Notes under the pieces: model-generated | Told to the model about the DNA's origin: nothing | Database searches by the model: none | Seen by the model: only the letters and a program-made list of their open reading frames with translations | Part shown: in pieces, positions 49,566 through 63,900 of the stretch | Position numbering within the stretch: the stretch's first letter is position 1 | How the letters are laid out: each line of letters opens with the position of its first letter | Translations under genes and position numbers: made by a program | DNA from: Syngnathus acus | Taxonomy: Eukaryota; Chordata; Actinopteri; Syngnathiformes; Syngnathidae | DNA: 64,000 nucleotides | Reading direction: 5' to 3' | Assembly (NCBI RefSeq): GCF_901709675.1 | Contig: NC_051093.1 | Coordinates: 6,593,053 to 6,657,052 of the forward strand

Positions 49566-52422
49566 TAAAAATGCAAAAAAAATAAATAAATCACAAGCAA
49601 CGGTTATGACCTTTGACCCGTTATGTGGAGTCAGACCCAGGTGCTGAAAAGTGCTTCTTTGCAATAGGCAGCAGGTGTGACTGCTTCCTCCTGCTCGAAC
49701 TTTCCGTGCACCCGCCTATACTCGGGCACTCACTGGCATATATGTGATAAACCAACCATTTGGTATAGCTTGACTTGATGCCATCTGCTGCTGCTGCTGC
49801 TGTTGTGTGACAGCAAAATAACTGGAACAGCATATGCTCTGTCGACGTCTTCATAAAACTCTTTCCAACCTCTCATTTTTAATCTCTTGAGAAGTGTACA
49901 CAAAAAACACTCCGTCAGTTAATAGTGTTGTGCTTTCTTCTAAGTGTTCAAGTGTGACTAATAGTTTTGCTCTTGAAAATGCAATTAAACATCCGGCTTG
50001 ATGAAGGGTGAATTATGTCGAACATAAAAAGTGCAACAAAAATCCATAATGAATCATCATTCGTGCAAAATAGATAAAGACGGAAGAAGGGGGGAGCATT
50101 CCAGCATTTACTGGGAAGTTAATTTACAAGGAGTCACTGGGCCTCAAAACATAGTAAATAGAAATAGACAAAGACGTGTAAAAAAAGATCTACGGGGCGT
50201 TGAAGGAGGGAAGATTTTGCCGCAAAGAATGAGCGCCCGTGTAATTAGTCACAAATAATAAAGATTTTGTTATCTTCTCCCCCTTTTGGCTCATGTTGCG
50301 GCGCACACACTGATGCATGGTTGCTTCAGCAAGCCCACAGAGAGTCATGATGCGGTTGTCGCAATTGACTGCACACAGACAAAGAGGTGTGACGATCAAG
50401 ACATAATGAGAGCCCGTGTGAAAAACAAATGACACAAAAATCGATTTACAACTGAAGATTTGGTCATTTATCTCCTGACATTCTCTCCAGCTTTCGTCAG
50501 TGGAGAAAGACTGATAAGCTAAGCTGGGAGGGGAGGGAGGGAGGGAGGTTGAGGGAGGGGGGGCATTACTTCTTCCACAGGCAGACCTGGCTAATTGAAT
50601 CCAGAATCAACACTTCTCCGCACTGCTTACACGTTACACATTTTAAGTAGCTCCATTAAAGAGAAAGGCAGCATTGAGGAAGTGAATGCAGCAAAAAAAA
50701 AAAAAACATTCCCATTAAGCATTTAAGATTTAAAAGCATTTAAATTGTCCACATAATGCATAAGAACATTTCAGATTGAGTCGATATTTCTGAAGTTCTC
50801 TTAATAATCATTACAAGGTCAAAGGTCATGCTCACTGTGACTCTACAAAACCCATAATTGCCCTAATTATTATTATTAGTCACACTCACTGAAAATATGT
50901 TCAAAATAATTATGACTAGTACATCTGCAAACATTCTCAACTGGGCAATCAGAGGTGACGATGTAATTACCAAATGTTTGGCGCTTACCGCGTAGTGTTT
51001 TGTTTTGGTTCTCAGATGAGAAATGTATTTGATGAATAGAAATAAATGTAATGGTCTCCTAGCGACTGCTTGATGTTACTTTCATATCGAGTCAAGCCAG
51101 AGTAACATGTTTGAATGAGATACTGTTGGATGCAAATCCAACAATGCTCAGCCCTACTTCAGTCTGCCAAGTACTTAGAAAAATATCTGGGTCTATTTAG
51201 TTGGCAAGCCATTTGTCTTTGCTATGCAGCCACTTGCTCATTTTGGCTTTGTGCCTTGTTGCTGGCCAGGTATGGCGCAATGGGCTTGAATGAGTGTGTG
51301 AGCTGGCGACCTGCTGCTGCTGCCGCCCACAGTTTAGGATGAGCTGGTGTTCTCCCATGGATACAAAAAAATCAGAAGGAATATTTGCATTGACTGGCTG
51401 GCACGACTTATCAACAATGTTACACACGGTCATGGACTTTGCTTACTCTTTACTTGGCCTAATTTGCATAAAACAGCAAAATATCCCTTATTATGACCTG
51501 CTCTTTTCCAAATAGTTTTCCTTATATGAAAATTTAAATATCATCCGGTTGACACTACGGTGTGTTTTGTTTGTTTAATGTATGTGGGCGAATATTGTCA
51601 CATACGAGGTCATATCCCAGACACTATTGATCATCTTATCGAGTAAATAATCATTAAACAACTAATTATTGATCTCCCCCAGCTAAGTGACATACTGAAT
51701 AACAAACACCCCTCTAGTTCCTGTCCGTCAATATCAGTCTTTCCTTTTATAAGCTGACATTTTCCAATTGCTACTAATCTCACTTCAATGTTCCATTGAG
51801 CCTTCCAATGTGATGTCATTTCAAATTTGTGTTTATCAATGAAATGACCAAAAAAAATCCAAGGTTAGTGCATGCCAATATAACCTCCATCCATATATGA
51901 GACTTCAAGGTTACAAACATGCAGGTGACAATGAAGACAGGTGGAGGACACAGATCAGAAGCAGCAGCTGTGCGACAACGGTACTAAACGGGCGACACGT
52001 CAAGGTGACTTTTCGTTGGGTTGTCGCAAGCGCTTAAGAGCACAATGTGAGCGGGAAAGTCGCAGAGAAATAGTCAAGTCTTACAGGTGAAAGAAGAAAT
52101 ATGTCGCACGGTAGAAAAGGGGCATTTGCGCCGTTGTGGGCGTGAACACTTCCTGGTCAATCAAAGGGGCATCTGTCCTAGTTCAATTAATTTCCCACAC
52201 ATTCTTTTCAATCTCAAACATCAAATGATAATTCCCGCTATGGTGTCTAACGACACAACACATTGATCGTCATCATGACCAATCAGTAGCTAGTCACGAT
52301 AATGATTGACGTACATGGCTAATGAACATTCAGACCAGTGGCAGAAGTGGTAATTACAGAAACACAACGAGGTGGAACATTACATGTCAATTGGGTTAAT
52401 GGAATTCTGGATTTTCTTTTTT

Positions 52423-52457
<35 letters not shown>

Positions 52458-54631
52458 GAATTGATCGTTTTGATTCTATCACATGGTCACCATCGTATGA
52501 TGTGCTACTGAAATTGAACAAAGTCTTAACTTGAAAAGGAAGAAGAGAATAATGAAAGGTTAAAATGAGGAGACTGTGATGCGTTGAATATCTGTTTATG
52601 TGTGTGTGTGTGTGTGTTTCTTCTTGTCAGAGTTTATCCACTCACTTGTCATCTTGTTTCTGTCAGAGTGCTAAGAAAAGCTCTCAACAAGATGGCTACC
52701 TGTATTACTTGACTAAGTGACATCTTCATATTATCTAAAACTATGCGAGTGTTTATAAATATAAATCAAATCAAGAGTCAATTGAAGATGAAGTGTTTGG
52801 CTGCTCACATCTGCACCGACCGAATCAAGCCTGAGGGAGCATTTCAACAAACGTGCTCCCGCAGCAATCTGTTAGCCCAATAGCATGTTTGAAGATGTCA
52901 GAATCTGCGAGAGGCTTTGCTAGGTGAGAAATTGAACGTCGGCGGACAACGGTGACATTTTAATTTCACGTGACACTGATGATGCATCACATGTGACCTC
53001 CACGAGCGACGTGGCATGTTTCATCATGTCGTCCAATCTGAAGACTCGATTTGGGGAAATATTCATGTTCACACAACACAACTATTTTTCTTCATGATGT
53101 CTGGGATTTTTTTTTTTTGGGAGGAATCCTGATAATTTTATATTTTTATACACTGGGTTCAAAGATCTTAAAGTATGTGTGGATTTTTTTCAATGCTCCA
53201 TTTCCCTTTTAGATATTTTTGTTCTCTTCTGGCACTCACTTGTGCTTTAACTCATCTTTTCTCCAACCTTCTTCCACCTTATGCTTTTTATTTTATATTT
53301 CACGTCTTGTCCCATCTTGTTTCTGGTCTCTCCTGACATGACCCACTTTCCATCCAGCAGCAATGAACGTTTCACCATCACTTAATTCATTCTGTTCTTT
53401 ACAAGGAATAACTTACATTTGAAATATATTTAATATCTCTGTCTGGGTCTCATGCTAGTATTTGACTGGACTCATCAATTTGTTGGGTCAAAGGTGTCAA
53501 AAAAATAAATTAATACATTTGGAGTCCTGAAACTTTTTTCCTGTCATGCTTTTCAATTGCCCTCTTGTTCTTTTTCATTCTTTTGCTCCTTCACCTCTGT
53601 TGTCCCTTCACGTTTCTCCTTTACCATATTTCATCTTTTAATAATTTCCTTTGACAGCGCTCAGCCCTTTTTATTTCTGTTAATCACCTGTCACTTCTTC
53701 ATCATTTAGCCATCTCTCATCTTTGCAGTTTTAGCTTCCAATGTAATTCGACTCTTACTCCAAAAATAGATAGTTGGTACAAAAATTAAAAGAGGGGGCG
53801 AATGAACTTTGAAGAAAAAGTTGCTTAAATAGAAGTCACATTTGTTCCTTCTTGCGTACAGCGAAGCCGTAAAGGTCACATTGTTGTGTTCTTTGTCGAC
53901 AACCTTGCCGTCTTAACAATCGCCGTCAGCGTGCCTGATTTTACGAAGGTCGGTCGTCCAAATTGAACAGAGGAGCTGATAACGAGGATGCTTTGTAAAT
54001 GACCTCCAAACAATGTCACCTCTGTCAGCAAAAAAAAAAAAAAAAACACGTCTTGGCTCTGTTTAACTTCTTCATATCTGCAGCTTGGATTTATTTGCCC
54101 TTGCCTGTTGTGTGAGTAGCAAAAATATTTTGTTTTTGTACTTTTCAGTCAATAATTTGAATTTGCAAACACATTAGGAATGCGACAAGAGTACAAATAA
54201 AATTCCATAAACAAAATTCAACAGCAGCACGAATTTAGTTACATAAGAGGAAATATTCTGATTGGCAGTTTGTCTGACTCTGCAATGTCTCCTTTGGTTA
54301 TTCCTTGTGAGTGTGTGTCTGAGCATATTGGCAAACAAGTTGCCCTTGATAGCGTGCGATGGTGATATTTGAATCTCTTTGTTGCTTCATGATCATGCCA
54401 GACTCTTAAGTGCTTAAGTGCATAACAAGAATTAATGTCTTACTTCTTTCATAATCAAAATGGACATAGTGTTGATTTTTTTTGGCAAACAAAAACATCT
54501 TTTAAAAAGGTGACAGTGCTTTTTTTTTTTTTACATTCAATTAAATGAGTTCCCTGGCAATGTCAGAAGAAAGAAACATTTTTTGGATTTGCACAATTAA
54601 AATCCATCCACACAGTCTTTGCCCCTCACTC
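49566..54631. other. Gene-free DNA
   Basis: No coding exon recognised. A short CTG tract near 49787-49806, GGGA repeats near 50527-50565, a T28 tract at 52424-52451, a TG microsatellite near 52599-52618 and AT-rich unique sequence. Confidence 0.55.
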
Positions 54632-54950
54632 ATTTTTTTTTTTTTTAAAAAAAAAGTCCCAATGATCGTCACACACACATCCGGGTGTGGTGAAATTTGT
54701 CCTCTGCATTTAACCCATCCCCGTGTGATTTTAATCCATCCCCTGGGGGAGAGGGGAGCAGTGAGCAGCAGCGGTGCCGCGCTCGGGAATCAGTTGGTGA
54801 TGTAACCCCCCAATTCCAACCCTTAATGCTGAGTGCCAAGCAGGGAGGCAATGGGTCCCATTTTTATAGTCTTTGGTATGACCCGGCCGGGGTTTGAACC
54901 CACAACCTTCCAGTCTGAGGGCGGACACTCTACCACTAGGCCACTGAGCT
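54632..54950 (-). mobile_element. tRNA-derived SINE, minus strand (about 320 bp)
   Basis: Read on the minus strand, it begins with a tRNA-like head: GCTCAGTGGCCTAGTGGTAG (A box) and, about 40 bases later, GGGTTCAAACCC (B box, 54890-54901). A unique body follows, with the tail ATGGGTTAAATGCAGAGGAC, then A/T-rich 3' end at 54632-54658. The order of pol III boxes, body and tail is that of a SINE. The tail sequence is common in teleosts. Clear target duplications were not found. Confidence 0.8.
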
Positions 54951-55750
54951 GGTTTTCTTTTCTTTCAACTAACATCCTCCCACCATACACACGCACGCTC
55001 GTTCTGCTGAAAATTTATATTTGGTTCTTTTAAAATATTCATGTCACAGTCATAGTGGTGGAACCATGAATCATACATCTGAGAAAAAAGACTGGAGGAA
55101 CAAGAAAGGGGAAGTCGGAGACGAGGAAAGGAATGAAATAAATACGAATGTAATGATGGGAGGGATGTGGAGGTGGGCCCATCATGCAGTGACAAGGGTG
55201 AAGGGCTGAAGTGCAAAAACTGCAAGATTACAAAAATGAATGGAGATTTACAGTTAGAGCGAGTTCAAGGTAGAAAGAAGAGGGAAAAAAAGATTTGCGC
55301 TAGACATGGCGCAGGAGGAGACGAAAACAAAGGTCCAAAGAGATGGAAGGGAAAAAAAGGACAAGCCTGTCGAGTTAGGAAACAACAGATATAAATAGTG
55401 CATGAAGCTGAATGTGCACAGTGTGGAGAAGTAGAACGTGAAATCATACTTTGAAGTTTAGAGAAGATCTATAGGTAAGAAAATTTGATTCATCCAGTCA
55501 TGCCCTGTGAACAACACATTGTATTTTTATGCAGCTTTTATTTTTACTCACAAATTAAATTTTATCAACTTAATAATAATATTTTATGAATCTCGACACT
55601 ACACACAAAATCATACACAGAGACACCAAGTTAACCAACCCTAAGTTGCAGGCCTGTATCGATGCTCCGGGAAAGTGAAGATCAAAAACCTCACACAGCG
55701 AGCAAAATCAAAAGAAACTGTAACATAAGCAAGATGAATCGCAGTCCTAC

Positions 55751-55990
55751 CTGGAACACAGCGCTCCTTGTTATCCTCGCTTCCAGTTGAAATCAGCTCA
55801 GCGCTCCAATTCCACTCCTAGGCCGAGGTCCACGCTTGACCACAAACTTCTCCTCATTGCCTCCAGCATTGCCGGAGGTCCTCTGAGAGCTTCCGGGTGG
55901 TTCTGAATGCCATTTTCTATAAGCTCCTATGTCCCGCTGAGTTAGCGAACGGCATCCTATAGTCCAGGGAACTCATCTTTGTCACGGCCA
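55751..55990 (-). other. Exon-like GC-rich segment with donor, minus strand
   Basis: On the minus strand this CG-containing stretch ends GCGCTGTGTTCCAG|GTAGGACTGC, a good splice donor. Stops occur in the sequence, so it would be untranslated. It could be a first exon of a minus-strand gene or long non-coding RNA, or coincidence. Confidence 0.2.
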
Positions 55991-56004
55991 GCATCATAGT
56001 ACAG

Positions 56005-56155
56005 CAGGGGTGCCCAAGTTCGGTCTTCGAGAGCCCCGATCCAGTCTGTTTGAGGTGTAGGTCTACTAGAGCACACCTGGCTATGATCAGCTCATCAGCA
56101 AGCTTGAGAAAAGGACCTTGAGCTTGAAGTTTGAGGACCAGACTTGGGCACCCCG
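56005..56155. mobile_element. hAT-like MITE (about 150 bp)
   Basis: CAGGGGTGCCCAAGTTCGGTCT and the inverse TTTGAGGACCAGACTTGGGC ACCCC form imperfect terminal repeats of about 25 bp. Flanks share TACAG (left ending 56004, right near 56159), an imperfect remnant of an 8-bp duplication. Confidence 0.7.
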
Positions 56156-56324
56156 ATATACAGTAAAATCAGACAATAAAGCAGACTTGATCTACACAAC
56201 AAACTGATGAATAACTAAAATTTCTAAAAATGCAAAAAAAACAATTAAAAATATGAACAGTAATAAAACTTGCTCGCTACAATTTATCATTTTGATATTG
56301 ACACAAAGTCAATGTAGAATTTGT

Positions 56325-56385
56325 CTTGGCGGGCCAAATATAATTACACAGTGGGCCAAATATGGCCCGCGGGCCCCAGTTTGAC
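56325..56385. mobile_element. hAT-type MITE 3' end fragment
   Basis: GGCGGGCCAAATATAATTAC, GTGGGCCAAATATGGCCCGC and the terminal GGGCCCCAGTTTGAC resemble the right end of the hAT MITE at 18157-18471. A matching left end is not recognisable. Confidence 0.55.
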
Positions 56386-59188
56386 AATAACAAACCAAAC
56401 TGAACTGTACTCACTCGATAGAAAATGTGAGTCAGTGTTTTGTGTTTGCATTGAAAATCTCACGCTGATCAGGGTGGGAGTAAAGCGGAAGCAAGAATTC
56501 CTCAAATGTTCCAAAAGATCGGCGTAAGCTCATCCGAAGAATCGTGAGCAGGAAGTGAAAGGCCAGGTGAAACCAGGTCATCTGATTCTTATAAAGCTTG
56601 ATTATCTCCAAGCCACACTCACAGCGTACATCTACGCATAGGTATGTTTCCCTCCCTCTCTCTTCTACCGCAGTCTTATTTATGCTGACATACTGTAGCT
56701 GGCGGCTATGTGCTTACACTGCCCTCTTTCTAACTCTTAAGTGAAGGCGGATCACAGACAAGGATAGCAAACACACACAAGCAAAAGCAACATTAAACAT
56801 ATCTGTCCCGTGAGCGCTGTTAAAGGCAAACATTGTCTGATAAGCAATTCTCACACACCTCAACGGTGTTTATTGTGTACATCTATAGCAGTGCGTCTTC
56901 TTTGCTGAAGTGCATCGCTGAAGGCTGTGTGCTGTGTGCCTACCTGGAGTTTGCCTCTTCTGTACAATAAACAGTTTGTGTAACTAAAAGTCGACTCAAA
57001 AGCACTGAGCAGAAGATTTCACGCCCATATAAAAGTTAATAAAATGAAAACACTCAGGGGTTTTATTTTTAGACTGATATAAATCTCACAGAGGAATCCA
57101 GATTGTGAGTGGGAGGTCTGCGTAGTTGTGGGAGTGGTCACAGCTTACTAACTTTAATACAGAAGATGTAATGAAAAGGTGATTTATCTTGCGGAGGTGA
57201 CTCATGCATCATTTTTTTTTTATTCCTTAACTTTTTGATGTTGAAGCTCCTTGCAGCTTCGAGTGCCCTTACATAACATTCAGTGTATTGTACGTTTTCT
57301 CTTTGTAATGAAAATCTTTGGTTGGATTTTAAATTAGAGCAATAATGAACATTGTACTTTAGAGATTCCACAGTTCTAAATTACTCGATATGAATATGGC
57401 CTTTGGGCAACATTGGCATGACATCAGAAGAATCTCTGATCAAATGCGTGCTCTGATCTTCATGCGTGTCATGGCATAACTGAATTTCTTTTTTGAATAC
57501 TTAGATCTTTTAACATCCATCATTTTGGACCATTAAATGATGTGGAAAAAAAGGGGCGAGGGGGAAGAAAATGCACACCTGCATATTTCGTTTTCTGTTT
57601 GGAGGCATTACGAGATGGCAATTCTTTAACTGCTGTGAAAACATTTATTATTTAGCAAGGCTTGCTGCAGGAACAGGATGTGAGTGTGAATGCCTGCACG
57701 GCTCAGTCAGCATTAAAAAAATATATTAAAAATATATATATATTTTATATATATATATTTTCTAGTAACGTCACACAGTTGGATTGCCCACCTTCCAGTT
57801 GCAACAAATTTTTTTTGGGGGGGGGCAAACAAAGTACAGAAAATAAAATTGAAATCTAGAAACTGATTATTAAATATGATTTACATCCAAACAAATAACC
57901 AAATGAAACTGCCAGGAATATTTTCGTTTAATTGCAGCATTTACAATCAAATGATACATTTCATACACGCCCCAAAATATGATGGCATCCCCAGACATCT
58001 TAATAAAAGGTGTGTGACATTCTTCTGTCAGAAATCACAACAGGGAAATGACTTTAATATCAATTTTGGATGGGCGCATTTCTCTTATTCAAATGCAGAA
58101 GTGCAAAATGAGGGTTACTCAACATAGCCAACATATTGTCAGTGCTGCAAATAATTGATGCATCAGTGGAACTGTAAAAAGTCAGGGGCCCACTCTAACA
58201 ACTTTTATAACACTTCTAATAACCATTTTACATAAAAGCAATTTGCAAAATAGCTCGCCGCTTTTTGTGCTGACTTCCGGAGACTCCGAGACTCCCTCCA
58301 GAGCAGGAGATGACAAATTATATATTAGCTAAATTGCTTCACAAATTTCAGAAAGGCTCGCTCACATTCAGGCAGATAGCAAAATGTTCACTTTGCTGTT
58401 TCATTTTACACTTGATGGCTGTGTGGGTACTCCAGAGAACAAACTTTGACTTTTTTTATAACTTTCATTTGTATACTAACAATCAGTTTTTGTTTTTTTC
58501 CCCCCATAATGTACAATGGACCTCCGTCAGCACCATGGACAGCGGTTGCATTTGCACTGTACTGTATGTCCATCCCATTTGAGAAAAGCAATTCTTGACT
58601 CTCCTCCTAACATTGAACCAATTGCCCCCACTCAGAGGAGCAGAAGGGTGTCCTCCCCTCCAAAAAGTCTTCACCCGGAGAGCTCTCTGACGTGAAGTGA
58701 GAAATGGAAGGAATGATGCGCAAAAATGGAACAGAGCCCAGCTGAGAGAGCCGAGGTTTCATCAAAGTTGTCCCACGTGGCCTTAACTTGTGCAGTCGGT
58801 TGAAAAATCTTCCAGCAGACTCAGGGAAATCAGACAGAACTAAAAATGAAACACGTGGCTCCAGACTGAGGCTTTCAGACCACTTACCTTTTAGAGTTCA
58901 CCATCCTTCAGAAAAGAAAGACATTTCCTGATGGAGGAGTGTGTGAATCACACTATAAACTTTAAAATATGATTCTACAACCCAGGTCATGAGAAAATAT
59001 AAGGAAAGAGGATTTTGAAGAGTTTTGGCATGACTGCTGTGGAGAAGGTTGATGCTTTGGGGGAATTTCAATGGTTTTTTTTTATGTAATCTTTTTATCC
59101 TCTTCACAAGAAGGTCAGTGGCCCCTTGAGGTGATTTGATGTTTTTAAAGGACTTGTTCTGAGAAAAGTGATGTCCCCCCCAAAACAC

Positions 59189-59220
<32 letters not shown>

Positions 59221-60892
59221 TGAGCCTAGGGGTGTATACAATGATACATAGGGTCATGATGTAGTTGTGGCTTGGGATCTAAAAGGATAAAGTGAAGTCA
59301 AATTCTGTCTTAATACACAACACAGATGAGGTCAAAGAACAAAAAGCCCCCGCTGAAAACAGATGTAGCTCGCTTTACTCAAATCTGCATTGACAGAGTC
59401 CATGCAGATGCTCAACTGCATTGGGCTTTTGTTGCGTGGTTTTGTTGCCTTGTGGCCCTGAGCTTTTCTTTTTTTTTTCTTTTTTTTTTATCCGTCTGTT
59501 CTCTTCATTGCCAGTGGTAGGGTGGGGGGGTGGAGAATACGTTGAGGTTGAAGAGAACCTCACTGTGTCCATTATGTCTGCATGAAAAAGACTAGACTTT
59601 AGTTTTTTTTTCAAAACGAGCCCAATTTGTACAAGTACAGATTTTTATCCGAGTTCCTCTTTCTCTCTGTCTCTCACTCCGAGTGAAAGTAGAGCAGGTA
59701 GCGTCGCTGCGGCATGTTGCTCAAGGACGTGTTAAGCAGGACACATGACTTCCAGGTGGTAGAAACAACATCCATGTCCCCAGGCAAGATTATGCCGCTA
59801 TTTATGGTCTCACTTTCCAAAGCCCATTTTATAATATGTTCAGCAACTTTTCAAGACATCGCTTTGTTAAACAAGCAGTTAGAATCCTGGTTATCGGCGA
59901 TCCATTCCAGGACTTACGTAAGCAAATTATATAACCACAAAATCTTGAATTATGTATCTAATAACTCTGGATTGTTTGAGTGCCAAGTTGAATAGGAGTG
60001 TCTTAATCATATTTTGAATTATGAATTACGATAAAGAAACAAACAGGGGGTGTGAATGGGTCAGACGTTGGATGCTAAGAGGCTTAAATTCAATCTCGTG
60101 TGGCTTGAACATGCCCGAAGGTCGCACACACAGAAAGCCAGATCAATACCATCATCACATTTTTTTAAACTCTCTGCTCAGTGACACCTGTTATAATATG
60201 CACACACAAAAAAAATGGCTTTCATGATACAACTGTAATAAAAAAAAGATGATAGAAAAGAAAAATCATTGTCGCATGAGCTGAAGTGTCTCAAGCTTGA
60301 CCCTGTGGCAGAAATCCGCGCCACTTTTGAAAGGTCACAGCAGCAGGTCACAAGAATGAGGCACAAAGTAGCAAATGTAATTTAAAATTTTCTATAAAAT
60401 ACAGGGATGTGAATCAAGTATCTATCTTTTTCTACTGTGATTAAAAAAAAAAAATGATGCTGACATTTAGGTCAGAATTGGGGTAATGCGAGTAGAAATC
60501 ACTGACGTTTTATTATTTTGACATTTCATGAGATGCGGTTGGACTCAGGGTTGAAGTGGTGGGAATCAATGATTGGAAAGTCAATACAGATTATTACAGT
60601 GCAATTGTGTTTGTTAAAGAGCAAAATCCTTCCTGAATGAGCAAGAGCAGATGGATTTAACAATTTTATGGAGCGGGAGATAAGCATCCAAGTCCCATGG
60701 AAAGGAAGGAACAAATGAGGCAGATGGTAAATGTAGCTTTAGCCCAAATGGCAACATGATGCTCAGTTAAACTGACACGCATAAAAAAATAATGCATACA
60801 ATAAGGACCCACATGTGGAAGAAAAGGTTGGAACGAGGGCACGGCGGAATGTTCACAACTGTTGTGATTATTTTTTTTTGCATCATATTTAG
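56386..60892. other. Gene-free DNA
   Basis: No coding exon recognised. An AT dinucleotide tract near 57727-57762, a G8 run near 57818-57825, CA microsatellite at 59185-59220, a T-rich tract near 59467-59490 and unique AT-rich sequence. Confidence 0.55.
59185..59220. repeat. (CA)n microsatellite
   Basis: About 36 bp of CA repeat with one CG interruption. Confidence 0.9.
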
Positions 60893-60964
60893 GTTCAGGT
60901 CACAAAAGCAACCATGACCTCGGCAGCCCTATTCCTGAGGCCACCTCTTCTAATTCCCACAAAG
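60893..60964 (+). other. Exon-like open segment (72 nt), unassigned
   Basis: Bounded by an acceptor (TTTTTTGCATCATATTTAG) and donor (AAAG|GTACGT). Two frames are open; in the phase-1 frame it reads SGHKSNHDLGSPIPEATSSN and on, a polar composition plausible for a disordered protein region. No family is recognised and no neighbouring exon joins it convincingly, so this is a weak candidate. Confidence 0.2.
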
Positions 60965-63900
60965 GTACGTTGAGGTGTTTCCAAGCCAGCAGCATCCCTC
61001 CAGCATGTCCTATTTGTGCCTCAAGGTCTTCTCACACCTTTCCCTGGAGGCAAGGTAAGGTAAGACGATAAGAAGATGCTCAAGGCACAGAAGCTGGCGA
61101 CGCTCAATGTGGAGGATCAGCAAGTCAACTCCAATCCCTCTCCAGATGACTGAACTCCTCACCTTATCTCCAAAGGGTGAGCCCAGAGGAAAAAAGCTCA
61201 TTTCAGCCTCTGGGATCCACAATCTTGTCCTTTTTGGTTATTACCCAAAATTTGTCGGAGTGGAAACGTAAAGCAACCGGGAAATTGAAAGCTTTGCTTT
61301 CGGACTCGGCTCGACAATCCGGTAAAGCGACTGCATCTACATGTCAATCTTACAATCCGTCGGTCGAAAACCCAACAAAACCTAGGGATGCTTGGGATGT
61401 AGAATAAAAAAATTCTCGAAAATCGATCCATTAAAGTAGTCGTCGATTAATTAGAAAATTTATTAGGTTTCGATTAATCTTCTCTGAGCTTTTCCTGTTT
61501 CACACATTTTATGTAATTTATTTGCTTTAGATTCCAATATTTTGATGATTCAAATTTGGCATATATTTTTTTAATACAAACAAGGATGCCAAAAATGGAT
61601 GAAATGTGACTTATTATAACCGTAAAAAAAAAAACCTGCTAAAAGTAAAAGCCGGTTGGCGCGTGTATTTAGAATTCTGACAGGACAGCGGATCTTGTGA
61701 ATGGTGACGTTTTATTCTAGTCGCTCTACATAAAGAGAGAGATAGCAAGTGAGAGAGAGAAAGAGAGAGATAAAGAGAGACAGTGCACAGAAGAGCTCCT
61801 GTGAAATTCACACAAAAAATATTGTTTTTACTCTTTATCATTTATAATTCTCCATGATGATGTATTCCAGTATGAATTTACAAGTGATGTTTACAGGTGT
61901 CATTTTCTAAGTATAATCAAAATAGTTCCTTAAAAGTCTTTTTGAGTTTACCCAAATGAACAATTTTTAAAAAAAAAGCTTTTCTTACAGCAAACCATAA
62001 AGAAAGAGGTCTCATATCTTTGGAGGGTGAGCAGACTCAAAGGTCAAGGGTTGCTTTTTTTTTTTTTTTCTTCTTTTTCCTTTTGTCTTCTTCACAGTTG
62101 AAGTCCTGACTATACATGAAGGAGTGGGAAGAGAGAAGGAGAGCTGGTGATACATTTTCAATTCTCACCTGCCATGGAGGAAGAGCAAAGATGTCCCACC
62201 ATGCCAAATTAAGCCCTGACCTCTGACCTGTAATCCCATTGGGCAAAACGGGGCCTGATAATGACCCCTCACGCCAATGAGTGAGTCGGAATACACCTCC
62301 TCCCCCAAAAGAGCAGCAGCGTCTTCATTAACATAGATAAGAATTCCCCCCCCTCAATCTCTCTCAAATATGTATATACGCACGCCTGGTTACAAAGCAT
62401 TAGTGATCATAACAATCATGACAAAATGAAACAAAACAGAAAACATTATTACATCTGGGGTTGCATGCCATCACCTCATTATTTATCATTAAATGTAATT
62501 AAAATACATTTTTTTTGCCATTAAAAAGATCAGGGTTGTCATCACGAGGGAGTGTTTGGGTGCCTTCCAACATAAAACGGCATCAGTTTACATGACAGTT
62601 CTGCAAAAGTAGAAAGAATGAAAAATATTGCCATGAGTCCATCATAAAATGCAAAAATGCAAGCGTTCATTTTATATATATATAGATATATATATATATC
62701 TATATCTATATATATATATCTATATATATATATACGTATATATATATGTATCATATATATTTATATATATATATCATTTTTTACATTTGAACATTGTTCA
62801 CTCATCAGCTCATACAAGCAGCATGTGGAGATATATATGTTAATAATAAATATGCATATAAGAAAAAAAAAAATCAGCAGTCATTGGGTTAAGCTGAAGC
62901 AATAGAAGGTAGTATTCCAAGAGTAAGAAAGGGTGATATGATGTGGTCATTGAGCTTCAACTGAATTCCAGTCAAATACCATCATAAAAAAAAAAATCAA
63001 CAACAACCAAAAAAATGCATATTCATAAAAGGGTGGCTCATTTTTTGGACATTTAAGTAACATCTTTCATTTTTTTTATAGTGCACATTTTGGCCCCGAG
63101 GTGAAACAGCAAAGCCACGTCCTACTCCATGAACCCAATCCCGTTTTCCCTCCTCAACTGGAAGACCTTGACATGTCAAAAGGAGCCACTCCGAAAATTT
63201 TTCGACCAAATAGCCACTTCGACGCTCCCTCAAAATGCTGATCATCATCATCCTGAGGTATATTTATTTCATTTGATACAATTTATCTGTGTGAAGCCAA
63301 TCAAGCAAATCAATGTCAGATGAAATTTTCATTTGTCTTTTCCAACTGTACTGTTGAAAAGTACAAAAAATGGGCAGTCAATTGTACAATGGGTCAAAAT
63401 GACACATGACTTGCACCATACCATCTTGCCTGGCTCACATCATCCATCCAACTTACGACAGGAAAAATAAAGACATAACCCTGCTTGACTGTTTATGAAA
63501 ATCAATTGATGACCAGCTTCTACATTGTTGAGTGAAGGTAAAGAATTAAGGAAGGGGAGGGGGGGGGAGGGATCGAGTCACCTGTTTTTCAGAAAGAACT
63601 AGTACCCTGTAAGTCATCTGCAAGGAGGTCATAGAAACGTCTTCATCCAACAATTCCAATTGATTTAATCCTTTTTCCTTCTTTGTTCTTCTTTACCCGT
63701 TCTTTCTCTATTGCAGCAGTAGCAGAAGCCTCTAAACATGACACTGATTTACTAAGGTCAAAGGTTCGATTGTACAAACGTCCATCCACCACATGACGGG
63801 AAAGGGAGCCCCTTTGTCGTATAAACAACAAAAATATATTTTGCAGAATGTGTGTTTTTCTCAACTACAATGGGGACAGGAAAAAAGAAAAAACTTCCCA

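Noticed and set aside
54860-54950. Minus-strand tRNA gene
   Set aside because: The pol III boxes head a longer SINE body with its own tail; no functional cloverleaf is evident.
62649-62905. Isoleucine/tyrosine-rich frames on both strands
   Set aside because: Translations of the AT microsatellite at 62672-62776.
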